Origin: JAWLHU01 sp041690255
GTDB lineage: Bacteria; Bacillota; Sulfobacillia; Symbiobacteriales; Symbiobacteriaceae
Direction: 5' to 3'
Length of the DNA stretch: 64,000 nucleotides
NCBI GenBank assembly: GCA_041690255.1
Contig: JAWLHU010000003.1
Span: 248,001 to 312,000 of the forward strand
Shown: positions 40,501 through 49,016 of the stretch, in pieces
Layout of the letters: every line of letters starts with the position of its first letter
Numbering within the stretch: position 1 is the first letter of the stretch
Notes under the pieces: model-generated
Told to the model about the DNA's origin: nothing
Seen by the model: only the letters and a program-made list of their open reading frames with translations
Databases searched by the model: none
Program-made: the position numbers and the translations under genes

Positions 40501-40791
40501 ACGGACTGCGTTCAATGTCATCGGACTGCAACGGACTGCGACGGACGGCATCGGACGGCATCGGACTGCATCGGACTGCATCGGACTGCAACGGACTGCA
40601 GCGGACTGCATCGGACTGCAGCGGACTGCATCGGACTGCAACGGACTGCATCGGACTGCATCGGACTGCATCGGACTGCATCGGACTGCAGCGGACTGCA
40701 GCGGACTGCAGCGGACTGCAACGGACTGCGACGGACTGCAGTCGGACTGCAACGGACTGCAACGGACTGCGACGGACTGCGACGGACTCCA
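40501..40791. repeat. 10-bp tandem repeat array, about 28 copies
   Basis: The unit is (T/A/G)CGGACTGC(A/G). From 40521 to 40740 there are 22 units in perfect 10-bp register; one extra G at 40741 shifts the phase and five more units follow to 40791, the last degenerate. A lone unit sits at 40501-40510. The unit core barely varies and only positions 1, 7-8 and 10 change. The array lies between the mrp terminator and the DUF885 start, in the 5' leader or promoter zone of the latter. The 416-base gap holds no convincing gene. Confidence 0.95.
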
Positions 40792-40800
40792 ACATCAGAA

Positions 40801-40830
40801 GACCCCCGATGCCGAAGCACCGGGGGTGTC
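40801..40830 (-). terminator. Terminator of mrp
   Basis: GACACCCCCG and CGGGGGTC pair on the minus strand, with a loop containing TGCTTCGGCAT, followed by TTCTGATG. Confidence 0.75.
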
Positions 40831-40841
40831 GCAAAACGCAC

Positions 40842-41966
40842 CTAAAAGAGCCGCAGTTCGTCGGTCCAGACCTTGGGCGGAGCCAGTTCTGCCAGCTTCC
40901 TGGCAGCCTCCAGGTAGGCCTTCGCCGCCGGATGATCCTCCTTGTCCGCCACGATCGGATCGCCCACGTCCGAGCCGAGCCGGACGTCGGAGGTCAGCGG
41001 GATCTGGGAGAGCACCTCGCAACCGAGGTTGGCCGCCAGTGCCTGACCGCCGCCCTTGCCGAAGATGAAGTGCTTCTTCTCGCACTCATCGCAGAGGAAG
41101 TAGGACATGTTCTCGATCACGCCGACAATCCGCTGGTTCGTCTTGGCCGCCATGGAGCCGACCCGGGACGCCACCTGTGCGGCAGCCGCCTGCGGGGTGG
41201 TGACCAGGACCAGATCCGTATTCGGCAGCATCTGCGAGATCGAGAGGGCCACATCGCCCGTGCCGGGGGGCAGGTCGATCAGCAGGTAGTCCAGCTTGCC
41301 CCACTGTACGTTGGTGAGGAACTGCTCGATCATCTTGCCGAGCATCGGCCCACGCCAGATGATCGCCTGGTCCTCCGCCACCAGCGAGCCGGCGGAGATG
41401 AACGGAATCCCATGGGCCCAGACCGGCAGCAGGATCTGCTCGTCCAGCTGCTCCGGCCGGGACATGTTCCCCATCATTCGGGGGATCGAGAAGCCGTAAA
41501 TGTCGGCGTCGATAATGCCGACGGAGTAGCCCAACTGCTTCAGCGCCACGGCCAGGTTGACGGTCGATGTGGACTTGCCCACACCGCCCTTGCCGGAGGC
41601 GACGCCGATGATCGTCATGCGGGTGGCGAGGTCCATGGTGGAGGGGCCGGTCCCCATGTTGATCATGCCGGAGCCCTGATCACCGCGGATCTTGGCCGCA
41701 ACAGCCGCCCGCTCCTCGGCGTTCATGGAGCCGAAGAGGGTGGTCACCTTCTCCACGCCCTCGAGCGGCATGAGGACGGCCTCCACATCCTTCTCGAACC
41801 GGGCCTTCAACGGGCAGCCTGGAACGGTCAGGTTAATGGTAACCGTGACGTGGCCGCCATCGATCCGAATATCCTTCACCATGTCAAGCTCGACAATCGA
41901 CTTGTGCAACTCCGGATCGTTCACGGGCTTCAGCGCTTCCAGGACCTGTTCACGGGTTACAGCCAT
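40842..41966 (-). CDS. mrp: Mrp/ApbC/Nbp35-type iron-sulfur carrier ATPase
   Basis: The 374 residues consist of an N-terminal MIP18/DUF59 domain (VNDPELHKSIVELDMVKDIR) and a ParA/MinD-like ATPase with deviant Walker A GKGGVGKST and IDLPPGTGD. The cluster-binding CxxC is present as FLCDEC. The protein carries and delivers iron-sulfur clusters. It is transcribed alone with its own terminator. Confidence 0.93.
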   Translation of the reverse strand: MAVTREQVLEALKPVNDPELHKSIVELDMVKDIRIDGGHVTVTINLTVPGCPLKARFEKDVEAVLMPLEGVEKVTTLFGSMNAEERAAVAAKIRGDQGSGMINMGTGPSTMDLATRMTIIGVASGKGGVGKSTSTVNLAVALKQLGYSVGIIDADIYGFSIPRMMGNMSRPEQLDEQILLPVWAHGIPFISAGSLVAEDQAIIWRGPMLGKMIEQFLTNVQWGKLDYLLIDLPPGTGDVALSISQMLPNTDLVLVTTPQAAAAQVASRVGSMAAKTNQRIVGVIENMSYFLCDECEKKHFIFGKGGGQALAANLGCEVLSQIPLTSDVRLGSDVGDPIVADKEDHPAAKAYLEAARKLAELAPPKVWTDELRLF

Positions 41967-42185
41967 GCTTTCCTGTTCCTCCCGAGGCCCCTGTGGGGCG
42001 AGTCACGTTCATAGTCTTCCATCATGATAGCCGAATCACCCGCGATAGCAAGGTGATTCCAGTCACACGAATGGGCACACACCGGTTTAGACGAAACAAC
42101 CGAAATCCCGAGTACGGGCATCGGGATGCATGAATTTTCCGGTGACGGCCGATGACGCCTACCCCGGCACACCCGGCGCGTCGGC

Positions 42186-42617
42186 CTACCCCTGCGCCTC
42201 TGCCTGGGCCTCCACCTTCGCCCGGAAGGCCTCGTAGAGCGCCGGCGCCAGCTTCGGGAGGGCAGCGGGGCGGCCCTCACCGTTCAGGAAGGCGTGGACC
42301 GTCGTCCCCTCGCAGCAGAGCTTGCCATCTTCGGCCCGGACGATCCGGTAGGCGAAGGTGATCTTGGCCGGGGAGATCGACTCGACCCGCGTCTGTACAT
42401 GGAGCACATCGTCATACCGGGCGGGGAACTTCCACTTGATGTTCCCCTCCACTACCGGTACCATGATCCCCTGCCGCTCGAAGTCGATATAGGGCAGGCC
42501 CCAGGCGCGCATGAGCTCATTGCGACCCACCTCGAACCAGACCAGGTAGTTGGCGTGGTAGACGACGCCCATAGCATCGGTATCGGCATAGCGGACCCGG
42601 ACTTCAGCCGTGACCAT
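42186..42617 (-). CDS. Acyl-CoA thioesterase, YbgC/4HBT family
   Basis: The 143-residue hotdog-fold protein has the active-site motif YADTDAMGVVYHANY, with the catalytic Asp of the 4-hydroxybenzoyl-CoA thioesterase class. It hydrolyses short or aromatic acyl-CoA thioesters. An Ala/Gln/Glu-rich tail ends the chain. It stands between mrp and pyk; no pathway partner is visible. The 219-base spacer to mrp holds nothing recognisable. Confidence 0.88.
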   Translation of the reverse strand: MVTAEVRVRYADTDAMGVVYHANYLVWFEVGRNELMRAWGLPYIDFERQGIMVPVVEGNIKWKFPARYDDVLHVQTRVESISPAKITFAYRIVRAEDGKLCCEGTTVHAFLNGEGRPAALPKLAPALYEAFRAKVEAQAEAQG

Positions 42618-42644
42618 TCGTTGCGTCCCTCCTATGACCGCGAA

Positions 42645-42697
42645 AGGGCCCCTGCACGAGGCTCACGCTGTCTATCGTGCGCCAGGGCAGGGGCTCT
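42645..42697 (-). terminator. Terminator after pyk
   Basis: GAGCCCCTGC and GCAGGGGC form the base of a long hairpin just after the pyk stop; CCCTTTCG follows on the minus strand. Confidence 0.6.
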
Positions 42698-42702
42698 GTC
42701 AA

Positions 42703-44457
42703 CTACCGGACGTTCGCCTTGCCGCGCAGGACCTGGCCGTGGGCCACATCCAGCGTGATCAGGGTACCGGTCGGGATCCGCTCGGTGGCCCCCTCGGCGC
42801 CGACGATCACCGGCTTGCCCAGGGAGATGCCCACCACCGCAGCATGGGAGGTGAGGCCGCCCTCTTCGACGACCACGCCGGCACACCGCTCCATGGCCGG
42901 GACGAACTCGGCATCGGTCTGGTGCGCAACGATGATCTCGCCCTCCTCCACCCGGGCCGCATCGGCCTCGGTCACGACCAGGCGGGCCCGACCGGCGACC
43001 GGCATCCGCCCGATTCCGGTGCCACTGGCCAGCACATCGGCCACCGTGTGGACCTTGATCAGGTTGGTGGAGCCCTGCACGCCCACCGGGACGCCCGCTG
43101 TGATCACGACCAGATCGCCGCTGCCGACGATCCCGGACTCCAGGGCGCCCTCGACCGCACGGTCCATGAGGGAGTCGGTATCGCCTGTCTCCAGCTTGAT
43201 CACCGGGGTGACGCCCCAGACCAGGCGGAGCTTACGGGCGACCGTCTCGTCGGGGGTGACGGCAATGATCGCGCAACTCGGCTTGTACTTGGAGACCATC
43301 CGGGCGGTGAAGCCCGAGCGGGTGGCGGAGATGATCGCAGCGGCCCCCAGATCCAGGGCGGTGGCGACGGTGGCATGGGAGATCGCCTCGGTCACCGAGT
43401 CCATCTTGCCGAAGCGGCCGCGGCGGGAGAGGAGGTCCGAGTGGTTCAGCGCCTCCTCGGTCCGCTTAGCGATCGTGGCCATGGTCCGGACCGAGTCGAC
43501 CGGGTACTGGCCGGCGGCGGATTCGGCGGAGAGCATGATCGCATCGGTGCCGTCCATGATGGCATTGGCCACGTCGGAGGCCTCCGCCCGGGTCGGACGG
43601 GGCTTTGTGATCATCGACTCCAGCATCTGCGTCGCCGTGATCACCGGTTTTCCGAGGGCGTTAGCCCGCTCGATCATCCGCTTCTGCATGAGCGGCACCT
43701 CTTCGGTCGGGACCTCCACGCCCAGGTCGCCCCGGGCGACCATCAGGCCGTCGGAGACCTGGAGGATCGCTTCGAGCTCATCGAAGCCCTCCTGGGACTC
43801 CACCTTCGAGATGATATGCTGGTGCCCGCCCGCCTCCTCGATCACACGCCGGATATCGAGAACATCCTGGGCCTTGCGAATGAAGGAGCCGGCCACGAAA
43901 TCGACGTTCATGTGGACGCCGAACTGAATATCGGCGATATCCTTCTCGGAGAGGGCCGGCAGGGAGACCTTGGTGCCGGGCAGGTTGATCTTCTTCCGGT
44001 CGGAGAGCGGACCGCCCACGATCACCTTACAGCGGATCTCGGTCGCCGTCACCTCGACCGCCTGGAAGGTCAGGTTGCCGTCATCGGCCAGCAGGTACCC
44101 GCCGATCGGTACATCGCGCGTGATCTCCGGGTACTGGACCCAGACCCTTTCCTGATTCCCCTGGACCTTCTCGGTCACCAGGGAGAAGATATCGCCTTCC
44201 TTCAGGAAGATCTTCCCCCCCTCAAAGGTGCCGAGGCGGATCTCCGGCCCCTTCAGGTCGATCATGATCGCGACATCCTTGCCAGCCTTCCTGGCTGCAA
44301 GGCGGATCGTCTCGATCCGAGCCCGGTGCTCCTCCTGGGTGCCGTGGCTGAAGTTGAGCCGGCAGACGTCCACGCCCGCCTCGATCAGCTTGGTCAAGAC
44401 CTCTGGCTTCTCACTGGCCGGGCCGATGGTGGCCACAATCTTCGTCTTGCGCAGCAT
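42703..44457 (-). CDS. pyk: Pyruvate kinase with C-terminal PEP-utilising domain
   Basis: The 584 residues contain the pyruvate kinase barrel (TKIVATIGPAS, MIDLKGPEIR, MVARGDLGVEVP) and the active-site lysine and metal Glu/Asp region. An extra C-terminal domain (ARLVVTEADAARVEEGEIIV, then GGLTSHAAVVGISLGKP) is related to the mobile phosphohistidine domain, as in Bacillus and Geobacillus enzymes. Its TSHAA keeps the histidine. It makes ATP and pyruvate from PEP. It follows pfkA on the same strand. Confidence 0.96.
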   Translation of the reverse strand: MLRKTKIVATIGPASEKPEVLTKLIEAGVDVCRLNFSHGTQEEHRARIETIRLAARKAGKDVAIMIDLKGPEIRLGTFEGGKIFLKEGDIFSLVTEKVQGNQERVWVQYPEITRDVPIGGYLLADDGNLTFQAVEVTATEIRCKVIVGGPLSDRKKINLPGTKVSLPALSEKDIADIQFGVHMNVDFVAGSFIRKAQDVLDIRRVIEEAGGHQHIISKVESQEGFDELEAILQVSDGLMVARGDLGVEVPTEEVPLMQKRMIERANALGKPVITATQMLESMITKPRPTRAEASDVANAIMDGTDAIMLSAESAAGQYPVDSVRTMATIAKRTEEALNHSDLLSRRGRFGKMDSVTEAISHATVATALDLGAAAIISATRSGFTARMVSKYKPSCAIIAVTPDETVARKLRLVWGVTPVIKLETGDTDSLMDRAVEGALESGIVGSGDLVVITAGVPVGVQGSTNLIKVHTVADVLASGTGIGRMPVAGRARLVVTEADAARVEEGEIIVAHQTDAEFVPAMERCAGVVVEEGGLTSHAAVVGISLGKPVIVGAEGATERIPTGTLITLDVAHGQVLRGKANVR

Positions 44458-44571
44458 CTTCTACTCTCTCCTCTGGATTGGTGCTTCAGTGGGCGATCTT
44501 GTTGTACCAAGGCCGTGCGGGAGCAGCGGAAGCGCTCCCGAATGGGCGCCTGGAGGCGCTCGTCCTCCCCC

Positions 44572-45540
44572 CTACTTGGAAAGAACCTCAGCCAGTTGGA
44601 TCAGCTCGGCGGGGATTGTCTTCTGCTTGTCCAGGACATTCTGCAGCGGCGGGGTGACCACCTCGTTGTTCACCAGCCCGACAAAGTGGCCGCCCTTTCC
44701 TTCGGACAGAAGCTCGGCGGCCCGGGCCCCCAGCCGGGAGGCGAGCATGGCGTCGACGGCGCTGGGAGAGCCGCCCCGCTGAATATGCCCCAGCACGGTG
44801 ACACGGGTGTCAAAGCCGGTGCGAGCCCGGATCTGCTCGCCAACCTTGAACCCCTCGCCGGCCCCCTCGGCCACGATGATCAGCGAGTGCTTCTTGCCAC
44901 GCTCGACACCCCGCTGCAGACGGGCGATCACGTCATCCATATCCACGAGTTGCTCCGGGATCAGGATCGACTCCGCACCGCCGGCCAGGCCGACCTGAAG
45001 CGCGATCCAGCCGGAGTTTCGCCCCATGACCTCCAGGACGAAGGTCCGATCATGCGAGGTCGCCGTGTCGCGGATCTTCCGCACAGCGTCGAGGCAGGTG
45101 TTGACGGCGGTGTCAAAACCGATGGTGAGATCGGTGCCGTAGATATCATTATCAATCGTGCCGGGCACGCCAATGGCCGGCAGCCCCTGTTCGGTCAGCT
45201 TGATCGCCCCACGGAAGGAGCCGTCGCCGCCAATGACGACCAGCCCCTCGATCCCGGCCGAGTGCGCCTGGGCAATCGCCTCTTGCTGCCCCTCAGGCTC
45301 CATGAACCGCTGGCTGCGCGCTGTCTGGAGGAAGGTACCCCCGCGGTGGATGATATCGCCTACCGAGCTGATCGTGAGGTTCACAAAGTCGCCCGCGATC
45401 AGACCGGCATAGCCCCGTTTTACACCGACAACTTCCACACCGAGGGAGAGCCCGCGCCGGACGACGGCACGAACGGCTGCGTTCATACCGGGGGCGTCAC
45501 CGCCGCTGGTCAGGACACCAATCTTCTTCAGGTGCGTCAT
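44572..45540 (-). CDS. pfkA: 6-phosphofructokinase, ATP-dependent
   Basis: The 322-residue protein has the bacterial PFK signature: LTSGGDAPGMNAAVRAVVR, GGDGSFRGA (Gly after GGD indicates ATP rather than pyrophosphate), PGTIDNDIYGTD, and MGRNSGWIAL. It catalyses the committed step of glycolysis. It lies upstream of pyk; the 114-base spacer has a GGGAGC/GCTCCC hairpin near 44519-44540 that could attenuate or stabilise the message. Confidence 0.97.
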   Translation of the reverse strand: MTHLKKIGVLTSGGDAPGMNAAVRAVVRRGLSLGVEVVGVKRGYAGLIAGDFVNLTISSVGDIIHRGGTFLQTARSQRFMEPEGQQEAIAQAHSAGIEGLVVIGGDGSFRGAIKLTEQGLPAIGVPGTIDNDIYGTDLTIGFDTAVNTCLDAVRKIRDTATSHDRTFVLEVMGRNSGWIALQVGLAGGAESILIPEQLVDMDDVIARLQRGVERGKKHSLIIVAEGAGEGFKVGEQIRARTGFDTRVTVLGHIQRGGSPSAVDAMLASRLGARAAELLSEGKGGHFVGLVNNEVVTPPLQNVLDKQKTIPAELIQLAEVLSK

Positions 45541-45570
45541 GAAGAGTTCACCGTCTCCTTGTTCGATCGC

Positions 45571-45783
45571 TTACTTCTTGCGACTCCGTCCCAAAGTCTG
45601 GTTAAGCACCTCGTGGGCCTCACGGGCCTCGCCCTTAGGGACGAGCAACTCAAAATGAGCGCTCCCCGAGTTGGTCGAAAGGCCAGTGGCTCGCAGGCTG
45701 ACCAGCAGCCCCTCCCGGGTGAGGGCATCGCGCAGCTCCTCAGCAGCCTGCTTGCTGGGCGCTATGTAGATCACCGTCCACAC
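45571..45783 (-). CDS. Small DUF2007-like protein upstream of pfkA
   Basis: About 70 residues from the GTG at 45783, preceded by AAGGAGG. MWTVIYIAPSKQAAEELRDA and the end FELLVPKGEAREAHEVLNQT resemble the small DUF2007-like signal-transducing proteins encoded next to accA/pfkA genes in Clostridia. The function is unknown. It is first in the pfkA-pyk transcript. Confidence 0.65.
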   Translation of the reverse strand: MWTVIYIAPSKQAAEELRDALTREGLLVSLRATGLSTNSGSAHFELLVPKGEAREAHEVLNQTLGRSRKK

Positions 45784-46197
45784 CGAACATCGCCTCCTTG
45801 CCAGTCGCATCTCTCCGCCGGCGTGGCAGCCGTTAGTATGCCCGACGAGCCTGCGGGAACCCATTCTGTCGGGCAGCCTGTCCACTGGGCAAATTACGGG
45901 TGTGTCTTGGTAGCAGGTATTCGGCGCCTCGTCGCGGAATCTCCTTCCTGTTTAACGCACTTTGTTAGGATTGAATACAAAAGTACTACCAACACAGAAC
46001 CAAATGGAAGCTCTTGGAGCAATTGTAGTATGGATTGGAATATATTGCAATAGTCTCGCCAAACCTTCCGAAGCTTCGCGTCTTCCGGCAGGAAGCGCCC
46101 AATCTTTCCCGAATACCTGAAACCGCCGAATCAACCAAGGGGGCACGCACCAGACTACGGTGAGCGCCCCCATAGTGTCCAACGAGAGGTGATTCCC
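45784..46197. other. Divergent control region between pfkA operon and pnp
   Basis: A 414-base spacer. Its middle (45950-46060) is strikingly AT-rich (TGGAATATATTGCAATAG and similar) and must hold promoters for one or both directions, but no single -35/-10 pair is clearly best. Near the right end GGGGGC and GCCCCC (46139-46172) could pair as a leader hairpin before pnp. I searched for the conserved purine-riboswitch core and did not see it. Confidence 0.4.
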
Positions 46198-47019
46198 ATG
46201 ACAGCGTTGTTGCAGCAAATGGATGAAGCCCGGGCCGCCATTATCGCCCGAGGAGCCGCCACGCCCTCGGTCGGGCTGATCCTGGGCTCCGGCCTGGGTG
46301 ACCTGGCGGAGCAGATTGAGAATGCGGTTCGGATCCCCTACCACGAGATCCCCCACTTCCCCGTCTCGACGGTGGAGGGGCACGCCGGTCAACTGGTGAT
46401 CGGTACCCTCATGGGGCAGACGGTCGTCGCCATGCAGGGCCGGGTCCATTATTACGAAGGGTACTCCATGCAGCAGGTCACCTTCCCTGTCCGGGTCATG
46501 AAGGCGCTGGGTGTGGAGACGGTGATCGTCACATGCGCCTCGGGCGGCCTCAACCCGAGCTTCGAAGCCGGCGATCTGATGCTAATCGTGGATCATATCA
46601 ACATGATGGGTGAAGATCCACTGCGCGGGCCGAATGTGAAGGAGCTGGGACCACGCTTCCCCGCCATGGTGGATGCCTACACCCCCGAACTGCGCAAGGT
46701 TGCGCTGGAGGTGGCGGAAGAGCTGGGCTTCCAGCTTCGGCAGGGCGTCTACTCCCCGATCTCCGGCCCCTCCTACAACACCTCCGCCGAGCTGCGCATG
46801 CTCCAGCGTCTGGGCAGCGATGCCGTGGGCATGTCCACCGTGCCCGAGGTCGTGGTGGCGAAGCACATGGGCCTGAAGGTGATGGGCATTGCCTGCATTA
46901 CCGACATGGCCCTGCCCGACTCTCCCGTCCACCTGACCCACGAGCAGGTCATGGAGGTTGCCAATCAGACCAAGCCCCGCTTCCAGAATCTGATCAAGGG
47001 CGTGCTGCGGCGCATCTAG
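46198..47019 (+). CDS. Purine nucleoside phosphorylase, trimeric family, altered base site
   Basis: 273 residues from the ATG at 46198, 7 bases after GAGAGGTG. Family motifs are clear: LILGSGLGDL, GRVHYYEGYSM, DHINMMGEDPLRGPN and VGMSTVPEVVVAKHMGLK. Compared with mammalian PNP (GPSFETVAE and SLITNKV), the base-binding residues differ: GPSYNTSAE has Asn194 in place of Glu201, and ACITDMAL has Asp236 in place of Asn243. Asp at that place favours 6-aminopurines, so adenosine or methylthioadenosine phosphorolysis is plausible. It is followed 13 bases later by a propeller gene. Confidence 0.88.
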   Translation: MTALLQQMDEARAAIIARGAATPSVGLILGSGLGDLAEQIENAVRIPYHEIPHFPVSTVEGHAGQLVIGTLMGQTVVAMQGRVHYYEGYSMQQVTFPVRVMKALGVETVIVTCASGGLNPSFEAGDLMLIVDHINMMGEDPLRGPNVKELGPRFPAMVDAYTPELRKVALEVAEELGFQLRQGVYSPISGPSYNTSAELRMLQRLGSDAVGMSTVPEVVVAKHMGLKVMGIACITDMALPDSPVHLTHEQVMEVANQTKPRFQNLIKGVLRRI

Positions 47020-47032
47020 GGAGGTAGAAGGC

Positions 47033-47965
47033 GTGATTCCGAGCGGCGGGTATCTGCTGGTCCTGCACAAGGATGAATCAACGGTCGCGTACGTCCACCC
47101 GGTATCGGGCGAGGCGGTCAGGACGATTCCGGTCGATCTGAACCCCCACGAGGCGACCGTCTCCCGCGACGGGAAGTACGCCTATGTTACGTGTGCCGGC
47201 GGCAACACCGTGGCCGTGATCGATGTCCGGGCGGGTGAGGTGATCCACAAGATCGCCCACCCCGACTTCAAGTTCCCCCACGGCATGGATATCACCCACG
47301 ACAACCGCTGGCTCTGGTTGGTCTCCACCTACTCGAACAAGCTCTTCCTGATCTCGATCCCCGATCATCGGGTGGAGAAGGTGATCCCCCTTCACCAGAC
47401 CTACACCCATATGGTTCATATGACCCCCGACGGGACCCGGGCCTATGTGGCCAATATCGGCTCGAACAACATCACCATTATGGATGTGGCCACGCAGAAC
47501 GTCATCACCCACATTCCCGTCGGGAAGGAGCCGGAGGGCCTGGCCCTCCACCCCAGCGGGAAGTACGTCTACGTGGCCAACCAGGGCGACAGCAACCTCT
47601 ATGTCATGTCGACCGAGAGCCATGAGATCCTCTGGCGCCGGCGGCTGGGCACGGTGCCGATCCGGGCGGTCTTCACCCCCGACGGCAAGTACTGCCTGGT
47701 GCCGAATCGGGAGTCGCACGACCTTTCCGTGGTCGCCCATATGCACGTCGGGGCGACGCCCGAGCCCTCCCCCTGGGAGATCAAGCGGATCCCCGTAGGC
47801 AGGTGGCCCGGTGGCGTGGTCGTCCGGCCCGATGGGGCGGAGGCCTATGTGGCCAACAACAAGACCAACGATATCTCCGTGATTGACCTGGTCAGCTTGA
47901 AGGAGGTCCGCCGCATGAACTGCGGCATTCACCCCGATGGGATGATCTGGCTGGATGTGAAGTAG
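47033..47965 (+). CDS. YVTN-type beta-propeller protein
   Basis: The 310 residues repeat the YVTN/surface-layer propeller unit about seven times (YAYVTCAGGNTVAVIDVRAG, AYVANIGSNNITIMDV, YVYVANQGDSNLYVMS, AYVANNKTNDISVIDL). No signal peptide precedes them, so the propeller may be cytoplasmic or exported another way. The GTG start has GGGAGGTAG 6 bases upstream. Its coupling to a nucleoside phosphorylase gene is unexplained. Confidence 0.88.
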   Translation: MIPSGGYLLVLHKDESTVAYVHPVSGEAVRTIPVDLNPHEATVSRDGKYAYVTCAGGNTVAVIDVRAGEVIHKIAHPDFKFPHGMDITHDNRWLWLVSTYSNKLFLISIPDHRVEKVIPLHQTYTHMVHMTPDGTRAYVANIGSNNITIMDVATQNVITHIPVGKEPEGLALHPSGKYVYVANQGDSNLYVMSTESHEILWRRRLGTVPIRAVFTPDGKYCLVPNRESHDLSVVAHMHVGATPEPSPWEIKRIPVGRWPGGVVVRPDGAEAYVANNKTNDISVIDLVSLKEVRRMNCGIHPDGMIWLDVK

Positions 47966-47969
47966 CCGA

Positions 47970-48003
47970 AGAGCTGCACGCCGTGATGCGTGCAGCTCTT
48001 TTC
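47970..48003 (+). terminator. Terminator between convergent genes
   Basis: AGAGCTGCACGC and GCGTGCAGCTCT form a 12-bp perfect stem with a 6-base loop, followed by TTTTCG on the plus strand. Confidence 0.92.
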
Positions 48004-48007
48004 GCCC

Positions 48008-48892
48008 TCAGATCGTCAGTGCGTGGCGGGTCAGAACATCGTGGATCAGGTCCCAATCCGCAAGCGTCCGCTCGTAGAGCCAGGTGTAGTAGGGCTTGGC
48101 CCCAATCACCTCTCGGGCTTCCGCCAGGCCCAGGAGCCGGGTCAGGGCTGCGAACTCCAGCGGACAGACCACCAGGTGCAGGTAGGTGGAGTCCAGATCG
48201 GCGGCCCCCTCCGGCATGGAAGCGGGCGCATTAGGGTAGAGATGGCGGAACTCCGCCACCGCCGCTGCCACCCGCGCCGGGTTCGCCTCCTCGAACCAGT
48301 GTATCTGCTCGTGAAGGAAGGTCGAAAGGGCCTGAAGGTCATCGTGAAGGTGCCTGGTGTTCAGCGTGAGAACCGGGTGGCTGTGGGGAACGGCGAAGTC
48401 GGCCATCCGAATGGATGTGGTGAAGGTCCAGGGCGACAGATCGTAAGCGGTCAGAAGCCGCTCCAGCTGATCGCAGGACCGCTGCTCCAACTCATTGCCC
48501 GTCTCCATGTAGACGGTCCAGGCCCGTCCATAGGCAGTGAAGCGGCGCTTCGGCCCGAAGGGACCGCTGCCCAGACCGTACTGGACCCAGACGGCGCTCA
48601 GCCCATCGTCCGTGCCCATCTCTCTGGTCTCCTCGACCGACCAGTTGATCGCATTGCCCGGGGAGACCAACTCCCGCTCCCCGTCGTTGGTCCGGATCCA
48701 GCCGCTGCCGCCGGTGACCAGCAGCAGGTAGTTCAGGCGCCCCGTGTGCCGGGCAAGGGTCTGCCCAGGTGCGAGATGAAGCCCCTGGACAAATAGCTGG
48801 CCGTTTACGGCGGCGACCGGGGAGACCCGGGCCTCACTCCCAAAGGCAGTGAAGGGACGGGCCGCTTCGGGACCGAAACTTACTCGCTTCAT
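48008..48892 (-). CDS. Cupin domain fused to HExxH putative metallopeptidase-like domain
   Basis: 294 residues from the ATG at 48892, 7 bases after GGAGGTG. Residues 30-105 read as a cupin-like barrel (LHLAPGQTLARHTGRLNYLL, then SGWIRTNDGERELVSPGNAI). A C-terminal domain follows with LSTFLHEQIHWFEE (HEQIH at 194-198), a zincin-type HExxH motif, and later MPEGAADLDSTYLHL. I know no named family with this layout. Either a ligand-controlled peptidase or a non-catalytic protein is possible; a third zinc ligand is not certain. Confidence 0.6.
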   Translation of the reverse strand: MKRVSFGPEAARPFTAFGSEARVSPVAAVNGQLFVQGLHLAPGQTLARHTGRLNYLLLVTGGSGWIRTNDGERELVSPGNAINWSVEETREMGTDDGLSAVWVQYGLGSGPFGPKRRFTAYGRAWTVYMETGNELEQRSCDQLERLLTAYDLSPWTFTTSIRMADFAVPHSHPVLTLNTRHLHDDLQALSTFLHEQIHWFEEANPARVAAAVAEFRHLYPNAPASMPEGAADLDSTYLHLVVCPLEFAALTRLLGLAEAREVIGAKPYYTWLYERTLADWDLIHDVLTRHALTI

Positions 48893-49016
48893 AGATTCAC
48901 CTCCGGACGCTGGTTTCCACACGAGTCAGAAGATCCCTGCTTGAAGCAGGAGTGTGCCCTCTTCCATCGAGAAAGGAAGCCAGGAAGACCTGATACGCAC
49001 AGGAGGCAACCCGCGC

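Noticed and set aside
40501..40791. CRISPR array
   Set aside because: Units are 10 bp and directly adjacent with no unique spacers, and no cas gene is near.
38995..40845. 616-codon plus-strand frame and several frames through the repeat array
   Set aside because: The first is antisense to the DUF885 gene. The others exist because the 10-bp unit contains no stop in any frame; their products are artificial decapeptide repeats.
42610..46053. 1147-codon plus-strand open frame
   Set aside because: It is antisense to pyk and pfkA and has no recognisable domain; the minus-strand enzymes are certain.
46139..46197. Purine riboswitch before the phosphorylase gene
   Set aside because: The conserved three-way-junction words of the purine aptamer are absent; only a simple GGGGGC/GCCCCC pairing is seen.
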